Source: JAPPLB01 sp965204095
GTDB lineage: Bacteria > Acidobacteriota > Terriglobia > Bryobacterales > UBA6623
Reading direction: 5' to 3'
NCBI GenBank assembly: GCA_965204095.1
Contig: OZ241991.1
Span: 1,550,001 to 1,614,000 of the forward strand
DNA: 64,000 nucleotides
Within the stretch, counting starts at the first letter, position 1, and each line of letters begins with the position of its first letter. Of the stretch, positions 6,519 to 14,022 are shown piece after piece. Position numbers and translations under genes: made by a program. The notes beneath the pieces were generated by a model. It ran no database searches. It had not been told where the DNA came from and saw only the letters and a program-made list of their open reading frames with translations.

Positions 6519-8684
6519 ATGAGGAAATGGATCTTGTGCTTCGCCGTGCTCGCGACGGCGCCGGTTGCGGCGCAAACCGATCGCGCAGCCATCCGCGGTT
6601 TCACATCCGACAGCGCCAAGGCGCAGCGTGAGATGGAAGCGAAGATGGCCTCTATCCCTCGGGCGGCCAATGTGCGTGAGTACATCCGAGTGATGTCGGA
6701 GGAGCCACACCACACCGGCAGCAAGGCGGGTCTGGAAGTGGCGCAGTATGTCCTCGACAAGTTCAGGACATGGGGTCTGGACGCGGAGTTCCACAAGTTT
6801 GAAGCACTGATGCCGACGCCTCGTGAACGGCATCTCGAGTTGCTCGCTCCGGAAAGCTACGTCGCCAAACTCGAGGAACCGGCGCTTCCCGAAGACAAGG
6901 ATTCCTCCGATGAAGGCCAACTGCCTTCCTTCAATGCGTACTCGCCCGACGGCGATGTCACCGGACAAATTGTTTACGTCAACTACGGCATGCCCGCCGA
7001 CTACGAGGTGCTTGACGAATTGGGCATCGACGTCAACGGCAAGATCGTGCTGGCTCGATACTTCGGAGGCTGGCGCGGCATCAAGCCGAAGGTGGCCGCC
7101 GAACACGGTGCGATTGGCTGCATCATCTATTCCGATCCGCGTGACGACGGTTATTTTCACGGCGACGCCTATCCTGACGGACCATATCGCTCGAAATGGA
7201 GCGTCCAAAGTGGCAGCACGATGGACATGCCGATCCATCCCGGTGATCCCCTCACGCCCGGCTGGGGCGCCGAGCCCGGCGGTAAGCGGCTCGAGATTTC
7301 CGAGTCGAAGACGTTGCCTAAGATCCCTGTGCTGCCGATTTCCTATGGCGACGCGCTGCCGATTCTGCGCAACTTGGGTGGTCCCGTAGCTCCGGAGAAC
7401 TGGCGTGGGGCATTGCCTCTGACGTACCACGTCGGGCCGGGACCGGCGAAGGTGCGTCTCAAGGTGAGCTTCAATTGGACCATCCCCACCGGCTACAACG
7501 TGATCGCCAGGATTCCCGGCAGCAACGATCCGGATGAATGGATCATCTACGGTAACCATCACGACGGTTGGGCCAACGGCGCCATGGACCCCATCAGTGG
7601 AAACGCGGCGCTGATGGAAACCGCGCGAACCCTCGCCGAGATGGTGAAGCAGGGCTGGCAGCCGAAGCGAACGATCGTCTTTGCCAGTTGGGACGCCGAG
7701 GAGTGGGGTCTGATCGGTTCAACCGAGTGGGGCGAGAAGTACAGGGATGAAATCCGCGGCAAGACCGTCGCCTACTTCAACACGGACAGCAATCGCGCCG
7801 GCGTTCTGGGCTTCGCCGGATCGCACACTCTGGAGCGATTCCTCAACGAAGTCGCGCACTCGATTACCGACCCGAACTCGGGCCAAAGCCTTTGGACGGT
7901 GATGAAGGAGAAAGCCGTCAAACAGGCGGGCGACGATGATGCCAAGAAAAAAGAACTCGACTCGCGCCGCGATTTGCGCATCGGGGCACTGGGCTCCGGG
8001 TCGGACTACACTGTTTTTCTCGATCACCTGACCGTCGCATCCGTGAACACGGCTTTCCGTGTGCCGGTTTTCGGCGTTTACCATTCCATCTATGACTCGT
8101 TCGACTGGTACCGGCGCTTCGGCGACCCGCAATTCTCCTACGGGCGCGCCCTCGCGCAGGTGCATGCCGTGGCCTTGTCGCGCATGGCTAACGCCGAGGT
8201 GCTCCCCTTCGAGTTCACCAATCTCGCGGACACCATTGGTGTGTATCTCGATGAATTGGATGCGCTGCTGATCAACAAGCGCAAGAAGGACGCCTCGATT
8301 TCGCTTGACCTCAAGCCTCTGCGAGACGGCCTCGTCGCGCTCGGCAAGGCCTCCCAGACCTACGAGAAAACCTTGGCGCAGGCGCTCGGCGGGTCCGGCC
8401 CGACCGGCGATGTATCCAGAGCGAACGCCGCCCTCCGTCAGGTCGAACAGGCGATGCGTCTGGAAGGTGGCCTTCCCGGACAGCGCGAATGGTTCAAGCA
8501 CGCCCTCTACGCGCCGGGCTTCTACACCGGATACGGCGTAAAGACAATCCCCGGCGTGCGCGAGGCGATCGAGCAAGACGACTGGACGACGGCAAACGAG
8601 CAGGTCGGTGTCGTGCGGGGCGTCTTCGACAGGGTGGCGGCCCGAATCCGTGACGCCGAGGCCGCCCTGCGCCAAGCCAGATAG
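6519..8684 (+). CDS. Secreted M28 metallopeptidase (glutamate carboxypeptidase II-like)
   Basis: 721 residues. A Sec signal peptide (1-19, ending VAAQ) is followed by a linker, a PA (protease-associated) domain (about 140-290), the M28 di-zinc peptidase domain (about 320-560) and a C-terminal helical dimerisation domain like that of PSMA/transferrin receptor. Zinc-ligand positions can be matched to glutamate carboxypeptidase II: His347 in GNHHDGW, Asp357 in AMDPISGN, Glu394/Glu395 in WDAEEWG, Asp423 in FNTDSN and a late His in GVYHSIYDSFDW. It probably trims peptides or N-acylated dipeptides in the periplasm or outside the cell. It is a stand-alone gene with a possible TAGAAT -10 box just before the start. 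Confidence 0.93.
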   Translation: MRKWILCFAVLATAPVAAQTDRAAIRGFTSDSAKAQREMEAKMASIPRAANVREYIRVMSEEPHHTGSKAGLEVAQYVLDKFRTWGLDAEFHKFEALMPTPRERHLELLAPESYVAKLEEPALPEDKDSSDEGQLPSFNAYSPDGDVTGQIVYVNYGMPADYEVLDELGIDVNGKIVLARYFGGWRGIKPKVAAEHGAIGCIIYSDPRDDGYFHGDAYPDGPYRSKWSVQSGSTMDMPIHPGDPLTPGWGAEPGGKRLEISESKTLPKIPVLPISYGDALPILRNLGGPVAPENWRGALPLTYHVGPGPAKVRLKVSFNWTIPTGYNVIARIPGSNDPDEWIIYGNHHDGWANGAMDPISGNAALMETARTLAEMVKQGWQPKRTIVFASWDAEEWGLIGSTEWGEKYRDEIRGKTVAYFNTDSNRAGVLGFAGSHTLERFLNEVAHSITDPNSGQSLWTVMKEKAVKQAGDDDAKKKELDSRRDLRIGALGSGSDYTVFLDHLTVASVNTAFRVPVFGVYHSIYDSFDWYRRFGDPQFSYGRALAQVHAVALSRMANAEVLPFEFTNLADTIGVYLDELDALLINKRKKDASISLDLKPLRDGLVALGKASQTYEKTLAQALGGSGPTGDVSRANAALRQVEQAMRLEGGLPGQREWFKHALYAPGFYTGYGVKTIPGVREAIEQDDWTTANEQVGVVRGVFDRVAARIRDAEAALRQAR

Positions 8685-8695
8685 CTCGCCGATAG

Positions 8696-8884
8696 TGACC
8701 GCCAAGCGCTGCGAAGGAAAAGCGAAGTCATGGCGGTCTTTATGCTTCACTGGGCCGTCAGAGATTTCTTCTTGGAGTGAACCAAGCCCCCGCTCATGGT
8801 TTTCACGAAACACGAGACACGAAACACGAATCACGGCCTTTTTGTCGCCTGCTTCGACCGTCGGGTGGTGAGAAATGCAGGCTA
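8696..8884 (+). mobile_element. R183 element, decayed left part with heptamer core
   Basis: The left part retains only GCGAAGTCATGGCGGTC. The centre carries CCGTCAGAGATTTCTTC..GGAGTGAACC, then a heptamer run (ACGAAAC, ACGAGAC, ACGAAAC, ACGAATC) and GGCCTTTTT. The right arm is intact, from CTTCGACCGTCGGGTGGTG to ATGCAGGC-TA. It ends 22 bases before the xylulokinase start. Confidence 0.7.
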
Positions 8885-8906
8885 GCCTCGGTCAGAGACC
8901 CATCGC

Positions 8907-10430
8907 ATGAAGTACTGGCTCGGACTGGACGTCGGCACCGGAGGATCTCGCGCTCTCCTCGTTGACGAGAACGGCCGTGTCGCGGGCGGAGTCACCGCGC
9001 CGCACGATGAGATGCAGATGCCCAAGCCCCTCTGGGCCGAACAGCGCCCCGAGGACTGGTGGCGGGCCGCGCGGCAGGCGATCCGAGGCGTGTTGCGAAA
9101 AACCGACGTCGCCTCTGACGATGTCGAGGCCATCGGCCTGTCCGGCCAGATGCACGGGCTCATCCTGCTGGACGAAAACCACGACGTTCTGCGCCCGGCG
9201 ATCATCTGGTGCGATCAGCGCTGCCAGCATCAAGTCGACTGGATCAACTCAACCGCTGGGACAGACATGGTCCTCGAACAGACCGCCAACCCCGTTCTCA
9301 CCGGGTTTACGGCGCCCAAGCTCATCTGGGTCAGAGACCACGATCCGTCGAGCTACGAGCGGGTCCGGCACGTCCTGCTCCCAAAGGACTACATCCGTTT
9401 CCGCCTTACGGGCGAATTCGCCGGCGATGTCTCCGATGCCTCCGGCACAGCTTTGTTCGATGTCGTACATCGGCGTTGGGCTGACCCGCTGATCGAGAAA
9501 CTCGGGATCGACCGCTCCATTCTGCCCCGGGTTGTCGAGTCCCAGGAAGTAACAGGGACCGTCAGTGAAATCGTATCGGAGCATACCGGCTTGCGTGCGG
9601 GGACCCCGGTTGTTGGAGGCGCAGGCGACCAGGCCGCGAGCGCCGTCGGCAACGGGATTGTCGAGACCGGGCTCGTCTCGGCAACGATAGGCACTTCCGG
9701 CGTCATCTTCTCCCATCTTGATAAGGTCGCCTACGACCCTGCAGGACGAGTCCACACGTTTTGCCATGCCGTGCCCGGGAAATGGCACGTTATGGGGGTG
9801 ACACAAGGAGCTGGACTGAGCTTGCAATGGTTCCGGAATCAACTTGGCCGGGACGCCGTTGTCGAAGCGGAACGCCGCGATGTCGATCCGTATGAGATTC
9901 TGGCCGAAGAGGCCGCGCAAGCCCCGGCTGGTTCGGAGGGGTTGCATTGGCTTCCTTATCTGATGGGCGAGCGCTCGCCGCACCTCGATGCGCATGCGCG
10001 AGGCGGTTGGGTCGGCCTTACGGCCAGACACACGCGCTCCCACTTGATTCGTTCCGTGATCGAAGGTGTTTCCTACAGCTTGAAGGACTGCCTTGACATC
10101 GTGGCGTCGCTCGGCGTAGGCGTGAAGATCGTGCGTGCTTCCGGAGGCGGAGCCCGCAGCGAATTGTGGCGGCGGATTCTCGCATCCGTCTTCGGCGTAT
10201 CGATCGCGACGCTTGAAAGCCAGGAAGGGTCCGCCTACGGGGCTGCACTGCTGGGTATGGTGGGGAGTGGACGGTTCGGTTCCGTTTCGGAAGCCTGCCG
10301 CACAACCATCCAGGAATGTGAGCGCGTCGAACCGGACCCCGATTGGCAAAGCCGCTACGACGCGGACTATCCCATCTTCCAGCGACTCTACCCTGCTCTG
10401 AAGGATCGCTTCTCTGAAATGTCCGGCTAG
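8907..10430 (+). CDS. xylB: Xylulokinase
   Basis: 507-residue FGGY carbohydrate kinase that phosphorylates D-xylulose to xylulose 5-phosphate. The N-terminal ATP-site strand LGLDVGTGGSRALLVD, the XylB-type segment IGLSGQMHGLILLD..LRPAIIWCDQRC, and the C-terminal ASGGGARSELWRRILA and GSAYGAALLG motifs are all present. QMHG and WCDQR favour xylulokinase over glycerol kinase or gluconokinase. No xylose isomerase or transporter is adjacent. The stop codon TAG is the left boundary of an R183 element. Excising the element would leave xylB and the downstream gene converging on one shared CTAG. Confidence 0.93.
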   Translation: MKYWLGLDVGTGGSRALLVDENGRVAGGVTAPHDEMQMPKPLWAEQRPEDWWRAARQAIRGVLRKTDVASDDVEAIGLSGQMHGLILLDENHDVLRPAIIWCDQRCQHQVDWINSTAGTDMVLEQTANPVLTGFTAPKLIWVRDHDPSSYERVRHVLLPKDYIRFRLTGEFAGDVSDASGTALFDVVHRRWADPLIEKLGIDRSILPRVVESQEVTGTVSEIVSEHTGLRAGTPVVGGAGDQAASAVGNGIVETGLVSATIGTSGVIFSHLDKVAYDPAGRVHTFCHAVPGKWHVMGVTQGAGLSLQWFRNQLGRDAVVEAERRDVDPYEILAEEAAQAPAGSEGLHWLPYLMGERSPHLDAHARGGWVGLTARHTRSHLIRSVIEGVSYSLKDCLDIVASLGVGVKIVRASGGGARSELWRRILASVFGVSIATLESQEGSAYGAALLGMVGSGRFGSVSEACRTTIQECERVEPDPDWQSRYDADYPIFQRLYPALKDRFSEMSG

Positions 10431-10702
10431 CCTGCATTTCTCACCACGCGGCGAGGCGAAGTGCGTGAGAGGGCCGTCAGGACGAGGCGCGCGCCGCTTG
10501 GCGCGCACAGGCGTAGTTGCTGAATCGCCTCCTTCACCCCTCGAGTCACGAAACACGCCTTTCCGGTTCACCGGCCGTCAGACATTTCTTCTGGAGCGAA
10601 CCAGTCCTCCGCCCATGGTTTTCACGAATCACGAGACACGAGTCACGAAACACGGCCTTTTATCGCGCGCTTCGACCGTCGGGTGCTGAGAAATGCAGGC
10701 TA
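10428..10702 (+). mobile_element. R183 element with heptamer core (275 bp)
   Basis: The left arm (TA-GCCTGCATTTCTCACC through GCGCGCC-GCTT-GGCGCGC hairpin) and the right arm are intact. The usual centre is replaced by a cassette: a short heptamer run, a segment with CCGTCAGACATTTCTTCTGG, then ACGAATC-ACGAGAC-ACGAGTC-ACGAAAC and GGCCTTTTA. Both outer TA dinucleotides form stop codons, for xylB on the left and the DUF507 gene on the right. Confidence 0.8.
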
Positions 10703-11305
10703 GACGGGCGTAGCCGACGCCGGGGTCAGATCGATCCCGTAACGCTTCATTTCCTCTTCGTAGTAGCGCCGGAAGAGTACGATCCACTCCTCGCTGCCCT
10801 CGGGGATGTCACGCTTCTGGTTGCGGATCTTCTCCTGCGCGAGCTGATCAATGCTCTCTTCCTTGGTGAGAATGTCCCTCATCTCACGCAGAATCTGTAA
10901 GCGGATTTCATTCCACGGCTTCTTGACCCGCACCCCGGAGACGCGCGGCAGCTTGCCTGCAAGCTTGTGCGATAGCTCGATGATCTTGTCGCGGGAGATC
11001 TTCATACCCTCTTTCTCACCGCGTGGCTGGGCCGAAACTGCCTTGCGCTCCGCCAGGATATTCCGCTTCACTTTCCAAAACATCTCCTGGTACGGAATGC
11101 GTTCCTGGCGTATATAGTCGGTGTACTGGTTTAGCAGTTCCCTTGCTTCGGCGTTGATCTCGTCTTCGAGACTAAGCTCATCGATGAGAACTTCCTCAAA
11201 AGCGTCTCGAACAGAGGCCTCGTTGGAAGTCTGGATGGACCCCTGGGAGAGCCGGCGTGCTACTTCCCGAGCCAGATAAGAAATGAATGTGCGTGGCAGT
11301 AACAT
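10700..11305 (-). CDS. DUF507 tandem-domain protein
   Basis: 201 residues made of two related halves (about 1-85 and 100-190). Each starts with a short hydrophobic/basic helix and contains ...EINAEARELLNQYTDYIRQERIPYQEMFWKVKRNIL or EEESIDQLAQEKIRNQKRDIPEGSEEWIVLFRRYYEEEMKR type segments. This matches the DUF507 family, a cytosolic helical protein of unknown function found mainly in Acidobacteriota, Aquificota and deltaproteobacterial lineages. The stop TAG is the right boundary of an R183 element. A second gene on the same strand lies 84 bases upstream. Confidence 0.78.
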   Translation of the reverse strand: MLLPRTFISYLAREVARRLSQGSIQTSNEASVRDAFEEVLIDELSLEDEINAEARELLNQYTDYIRQERIPYQEMFWKVKRNILAERKAVSAQPRGEKEGMKISRDKIIELSHKLAGKLPRVSGVRVKKPWNEIRLQILREMRDILTKEESIDQLAQEKIRNQKRDIPEGSEEWIVLFRRYYEEEMKRYGIDLTPASATPV

Positions 11306-11389
11306 CCTTCACGAGTGTCAGTTTATCGGTGGGGTCTGCAAGGTGTCAACGCAGTCGCCGTCGTAGAGATGGGTCGAGCCTGACTGCAT

Positions 11390-12166
11390 TCAGCCGGGCG
11401 CCGCCACGACGGAGAAGTCCCATACACGGAGATCGACTTCGCCGGGAGTGTACTCAATCACAGCGTAGTCGCCAGTCTGTAAAGGCTCGACCGACCACAC
11501 TTTGTAGACGTGAGGCGCAAGTTGTTGTCGAAAGATCTCAACGGCCTCGTGCGTCTCGAAAACTTCCTTCGATTCAGGAATTCTCTGGATGACCTGTACT
11601 TGGCGGCGCTTGCTTTTTGCTTTGAGCCGCAGGATCTGGAGGCGGGAGATCTTCTCGAGCCGCACGAAGAACATCGGCCTGTTATCCACGGCCGCGAAAG
11701 CCGAAGTCGGCCCTTCAACCTCGAGAATCATCTTGTCGGCCGTCGGTAGTGGAGAGAACACCCTCAACAGGGTTGCTGTCTCGCTGTTGTTTTCGATCAG
11801 TTCGGCCTGCTGGACCGGGACGATCTCGTTGCCTTTGAGGTAATAGACGCCATCCTCCAAGGGCACTCGATGCAACTCGGTGCGCGCCTTGCGCTCGGCT
11901 GCACGCAACGCTTGCTCCTGTTTCCGGCGGACTTGGCGTTCGGCTTCCTTGCGCTCTTGTTCCCTCTGCGTTCGCTCGAGGTCCACGAACTGAAGCGGAA
12001 TTACCTCCCACCCGCTCCGTTCTACGCTGTAGTAACGGACACGGTCACCCTCGACGGCGTACTCGCTGACCAGAAGATCGCCGCCACCTTCCAGGTAGAG
12101 CTTGATCCGGGCGCCGGAAAGGGGCGCCAGCAACGCCAGAACGAGGATGAGAACCCGTAAAAGCAT
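11390..12166 (-). CDS. Secreted or periplasmic protein of unknown function
   Basis: 258 residues. A cleavable signal peptide (about 1-19, MLLRVLILVLALLAPLSGA) is followed by a beta-rich part (LYLEGGGDLLVSEYAVEGDRVRYYS), a charged coiled-coil stretch (about 65-100, rich in Gln, Glu and Arg) and a C-terminal beta-rich domain ending in VWDFSVVAAPG. I do not recognise a family. The VxxYxVxxDRVxYYS opening resembles proteins that sense or bind surface material in Acidobacteriota, but no function is inferred. Likely transcribed separately from the DUF507 gene. Confidence 0.65.
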   Translation of the reverse strand: MLLRVLILVLALLAPLSGARIKLYLEGGGDLLVSEYAVEGDRVRYYSVERSGWEVIPLQFVDLERTQREQERKEAERQVRRKQEQALRAAERKARTELHRVPLEDGVYYLKGNEIVPVQQAELIENNSETATLLRVFSPLPTADKMILEVEGPTSAFAAVDNRPMFFVRLEKISRLQILRLKAKSKRRQVQVIQRIPESKEVFETHEAVEIFRQQLAPHVYKVWSVEPLQTGDYAVIEYTPGEVDLRVWDFSVVAAPG

Positions 12167-12249
12167 CGATCCGCAGCCGTCTGCGACCTTGCCCTTATGG
12201 TAGCGTGGAGCCGAATTGCCGTTGCGGGCTTATTCTTGCGCCCCATAGC

Positions 12250-12357
12250 GCAAGAAGGCATACTTGACATTACATTCGTCACGACAAGTAAGCGCAAAAA
12301 GATCACGGCGGCCTTATCGCGCGCTACGGATCATCAGCTACTGGGCAAGACAGGCTG
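12250..12357 (+). repeat. Strongly decayed R183 relic
   Basis: GGCATACTTGACATTAC...CACGACAAGTAAGCGCAAA..TCACGGCGGCCTTATCGCGCGCT aligns without large gaps to the R183 centre (GGCGTACTTGAACAGTAC...CACGGCAAGCAAGCGCAAC..TCCTGGCGGTCGTATCGCGTGCT). It ends in CAGGCTG where R183 ends CAGGCTA. The hairpin is no longer intact. It shows that the family has been resident for a long time. Confidence 0.55.
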
Positions 12358-12419
12358 AAAAAGACGGAGATGCTTTCGACTTGCGTCTGCTATCTGAGAG
12401 GAAAGGGCAACACCGAGTT

Positions 12420-12737
12420 CTAGCTCCCAAGTTCTTCAAGGGCCGCTTCCAGTTCACTACAGGCATGCAAGTCGCCCGAGCGCCTGGCCACCTCGATCCC
12501 CCTGCGGTAGGTTTCACCCGCCTGGGCCGAATGGCCCAGTCTTTCGAGCGCCTTGCCCGAGTGATAGTAGGCCGCCTGGTAGTCCGGGTTGATCGCCAGG
12601 ATCTTGTTGAACTCATCGACCGCCTTCTCGTGATCGCCCTGCTTTACGTACTCTTGCGCAATGCCGTACCGCGAAAAGCAGTCATTGGGATTCGCTTCCA
12701 CGAACTGTTTGAGGATTTCGATTCTGTTCGCCGCCAT
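12420..12737 (-). CDS. Small TPR-repeat protein
   Basis: 105 residues with two tetratricopeptide repeats: CFSRYGIAQEYVKQGDHEKAVDEFNKILAINPDY and AAYYHSGKALERLGHSAQAGETYRRGIEVA. These form a helical scaffold for protein contacts; partner unknown. The ATG at 12737 (MAANRIE) is preferred to a GTG four codons upstream. It is divergent from the next gene, with 88 bases between the two starts. Confidence 0.75.
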   Translation of the reverse strand: MAANRIEILKQFVEANPNDCFSRYGIAQEYVKQGDHEKAVDEFNKILAINPDYQAAYYHSGKALERLGHSAQAGETYRRGIEVARRSGDLHACSELEAALEELGS

Positions 12738-12825
12738 GAGGAATGACACGATTCCCGTTGTTGCGGGACGGGAAGATCACTACTATAACAGTCGTTCCGC
12801 TGGAGTTCGTCTCTTAGCAGCCAGC

Positions 12826-13272
12826 ATGGCTTGCCCCTACTTCTCTCCCTCCGAATCTATTGCCGACAAGGTAGAGGGCTGCCGTATCAGGCCTCCGTTG
12901 GGCGCGCTTTACCTGGGGTATTGCCTGGCAAGAGGTGTTCCGGAACACCCCCCGGATGCTGCTACTCTCGACCGAGGCTGCAACTTCGGCTACGCCCGCT
13001 CCATTTGTAGAATCTTCCCGCAGCATGCCAAACCGGATGCGGTGCGTTTTTCAGTTGCCTGCGACGACGGTCGCCGCATATACATTCTTTTTTCGATCGA
13101 AGGCTCCCATAGGCCGCTGCGTCATGGCCGGCTCGAATTCGACCGCGAAGAGCAGTCCTGGAACGGCATCGCGCCGAACACGATACTCTACGATCAGGCG
13201 AAAGCCTACCTGAAGAGTTATTTCCGGTGGAAAAGCCGCAAAGCAGCGCTGGAAACTCCGCCGCCGGCATGA
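12826..13272 (+). CDS. Cysteine-containing protein of unknown function
   Basis: 148 residues starting MACPYFSP. Five cysteines (positions 3, 19, 33, 52, 61) lie in the N-terminal half, in the settings MACPYF, VEGCRI, LGYCLARG, RGCNFGYARSIC. This spacing suggests a metal or Fe-S site. The C-terminal part (DAVRFSVACDDGRRIYILFSIEGSHRPL) looks like a beta sandwich. I do not know a named family; similar openings are in my experience seen in Acidobacteriota proteins. It is followed after 18 bases by the thioesterase gene, so the two are probably co-transcribed. Confidence 0.6.
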   Translation: MACPYFSPSESIADKVEGCRIRPPLGALYLGYCLARGVPEHPPDAATLDRGCNFGYARSICRIFPQHAKPDAVRFSVACDDGRRIYILFSIEGSHRPLRHGRLEFDREEQSWNGIAPNTILYDQAKAYLKSYFRWKSRKAALETPPPA

Positions 13273-13290
13273 TCCCACAAAGCGAAACCC

Positions 13291-13803
13291 ATGCAAGGCA
13301 AACCCATACGAGAATCTCACTCCGAACTCTCCGAACTCGCGTTGCCCAATGACGCAAACGGTCTGAACACACTTCTCGGTGGAAAGATCATGCACTTGGT
13401 CGATATCGCGGGAGCGTTGTCCGCAGTTCGGCATTGCCGTTGCTTTTGTGTTACCGCTTCCTTCGACCAAATGGACTTTCTCAAGCCGGTCCACATCGGC
13501 AATCTGGTCGTACTGCGGGCATCGGTGAATCGAGCCTTCCGAACATCGATGGAAGTCGGCGTGAAGGTGTTCGCCGAGGACTTGCGTGCGGCCAGGAAGC
13601 GCCATGTGGCATCGGCCTATCTGACTTTCGTCGCCGTCGATGCGAACCATGAAACGGTTCCCGTTCCCCCCGCCATCCCCGAGACGGAGGAAGAAAAGAG
13701 GCGTTACGAAGAGGCCGGCGAGCGCCGCGCCCAGCGGCTTGCGAGGCGCCGGCGTTCTGGCCGAACGGGGCCGGATTCCCCGTCCGCCAACAAGCAACGA
13801 TAG
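13291..13803 (+). CDS. Acyl-CoA thioesterase, hotdog fold (YciA/BACH-like)
   Basis: 170 residues; hotdog-fold acyl-CoA thioesterase of the 4HBT group. It has LGGKIMHLVDIAGALSAVRHC, in which the Asp follows the MH pair as in YciA/BACH enzymes. CVTASFDQMDFLKPVHIGNLVVLRASVNRAFRTSMEVGVKVFAEDL is the conserved sheet. The Arg/Lys-rich tail after residue 130 is less conserved. It hydrolyses acyl-CoA to free acid and CoA in the cytosol, with exact chain length unknown. It lies 18 bases downstream of the Cys-rich protein gene. Confidence 0.85.
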   Translation: MQGKPIRESHSELSELALPNDANGLNTLLGGKIMHLVDIAGALSAVRHCRCFCVTASFDQMDFLKPVHIGNLVVLRASVNRAFRTSMEVGVKVFAEDLRAARKRHVASAYLTFVAVDANHETVPVPPAIPETEEEKRRYEEAGERRAQRLARRRRSGRTGPDSPSANKQR

Positions 13804-13839
13804 ACCGAAGAATCGAGGTAGGGGCGGCCGAATGCGATT

Positions 13840-14022
13840 TAGCCTGCATTTCTCACCACGTGGCGAGACGAAGTGCGTGAGAGGGCCGTCAGGACGAGGC
13901 GCGAGCCGCTTGGCGCGCGCAGGCGTACTTGAACAGTACGTTGAGCACGGCAAGCAAGTGCAACGAAGTCCTGGCGGCCGTATGGCGTGCTTCGGCCGTC
14001 GGGTGGTGAGAAATGCAGGTTA
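13840..14022 (+). mobile_element. R183 element (complete, 183 bp)
   Basis: Left end TA-GCCTGCATTTC, right end ATGCAGGT-TA. Stem B reads CGGCCG/CGGCCG, a compensated version of the CGGTCG/CGACCG in other copies. The right outer TA is part of the TAA stop codon of the S46 peptidase; virtual excision leaves TAA as well. Confidence 0.85.
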
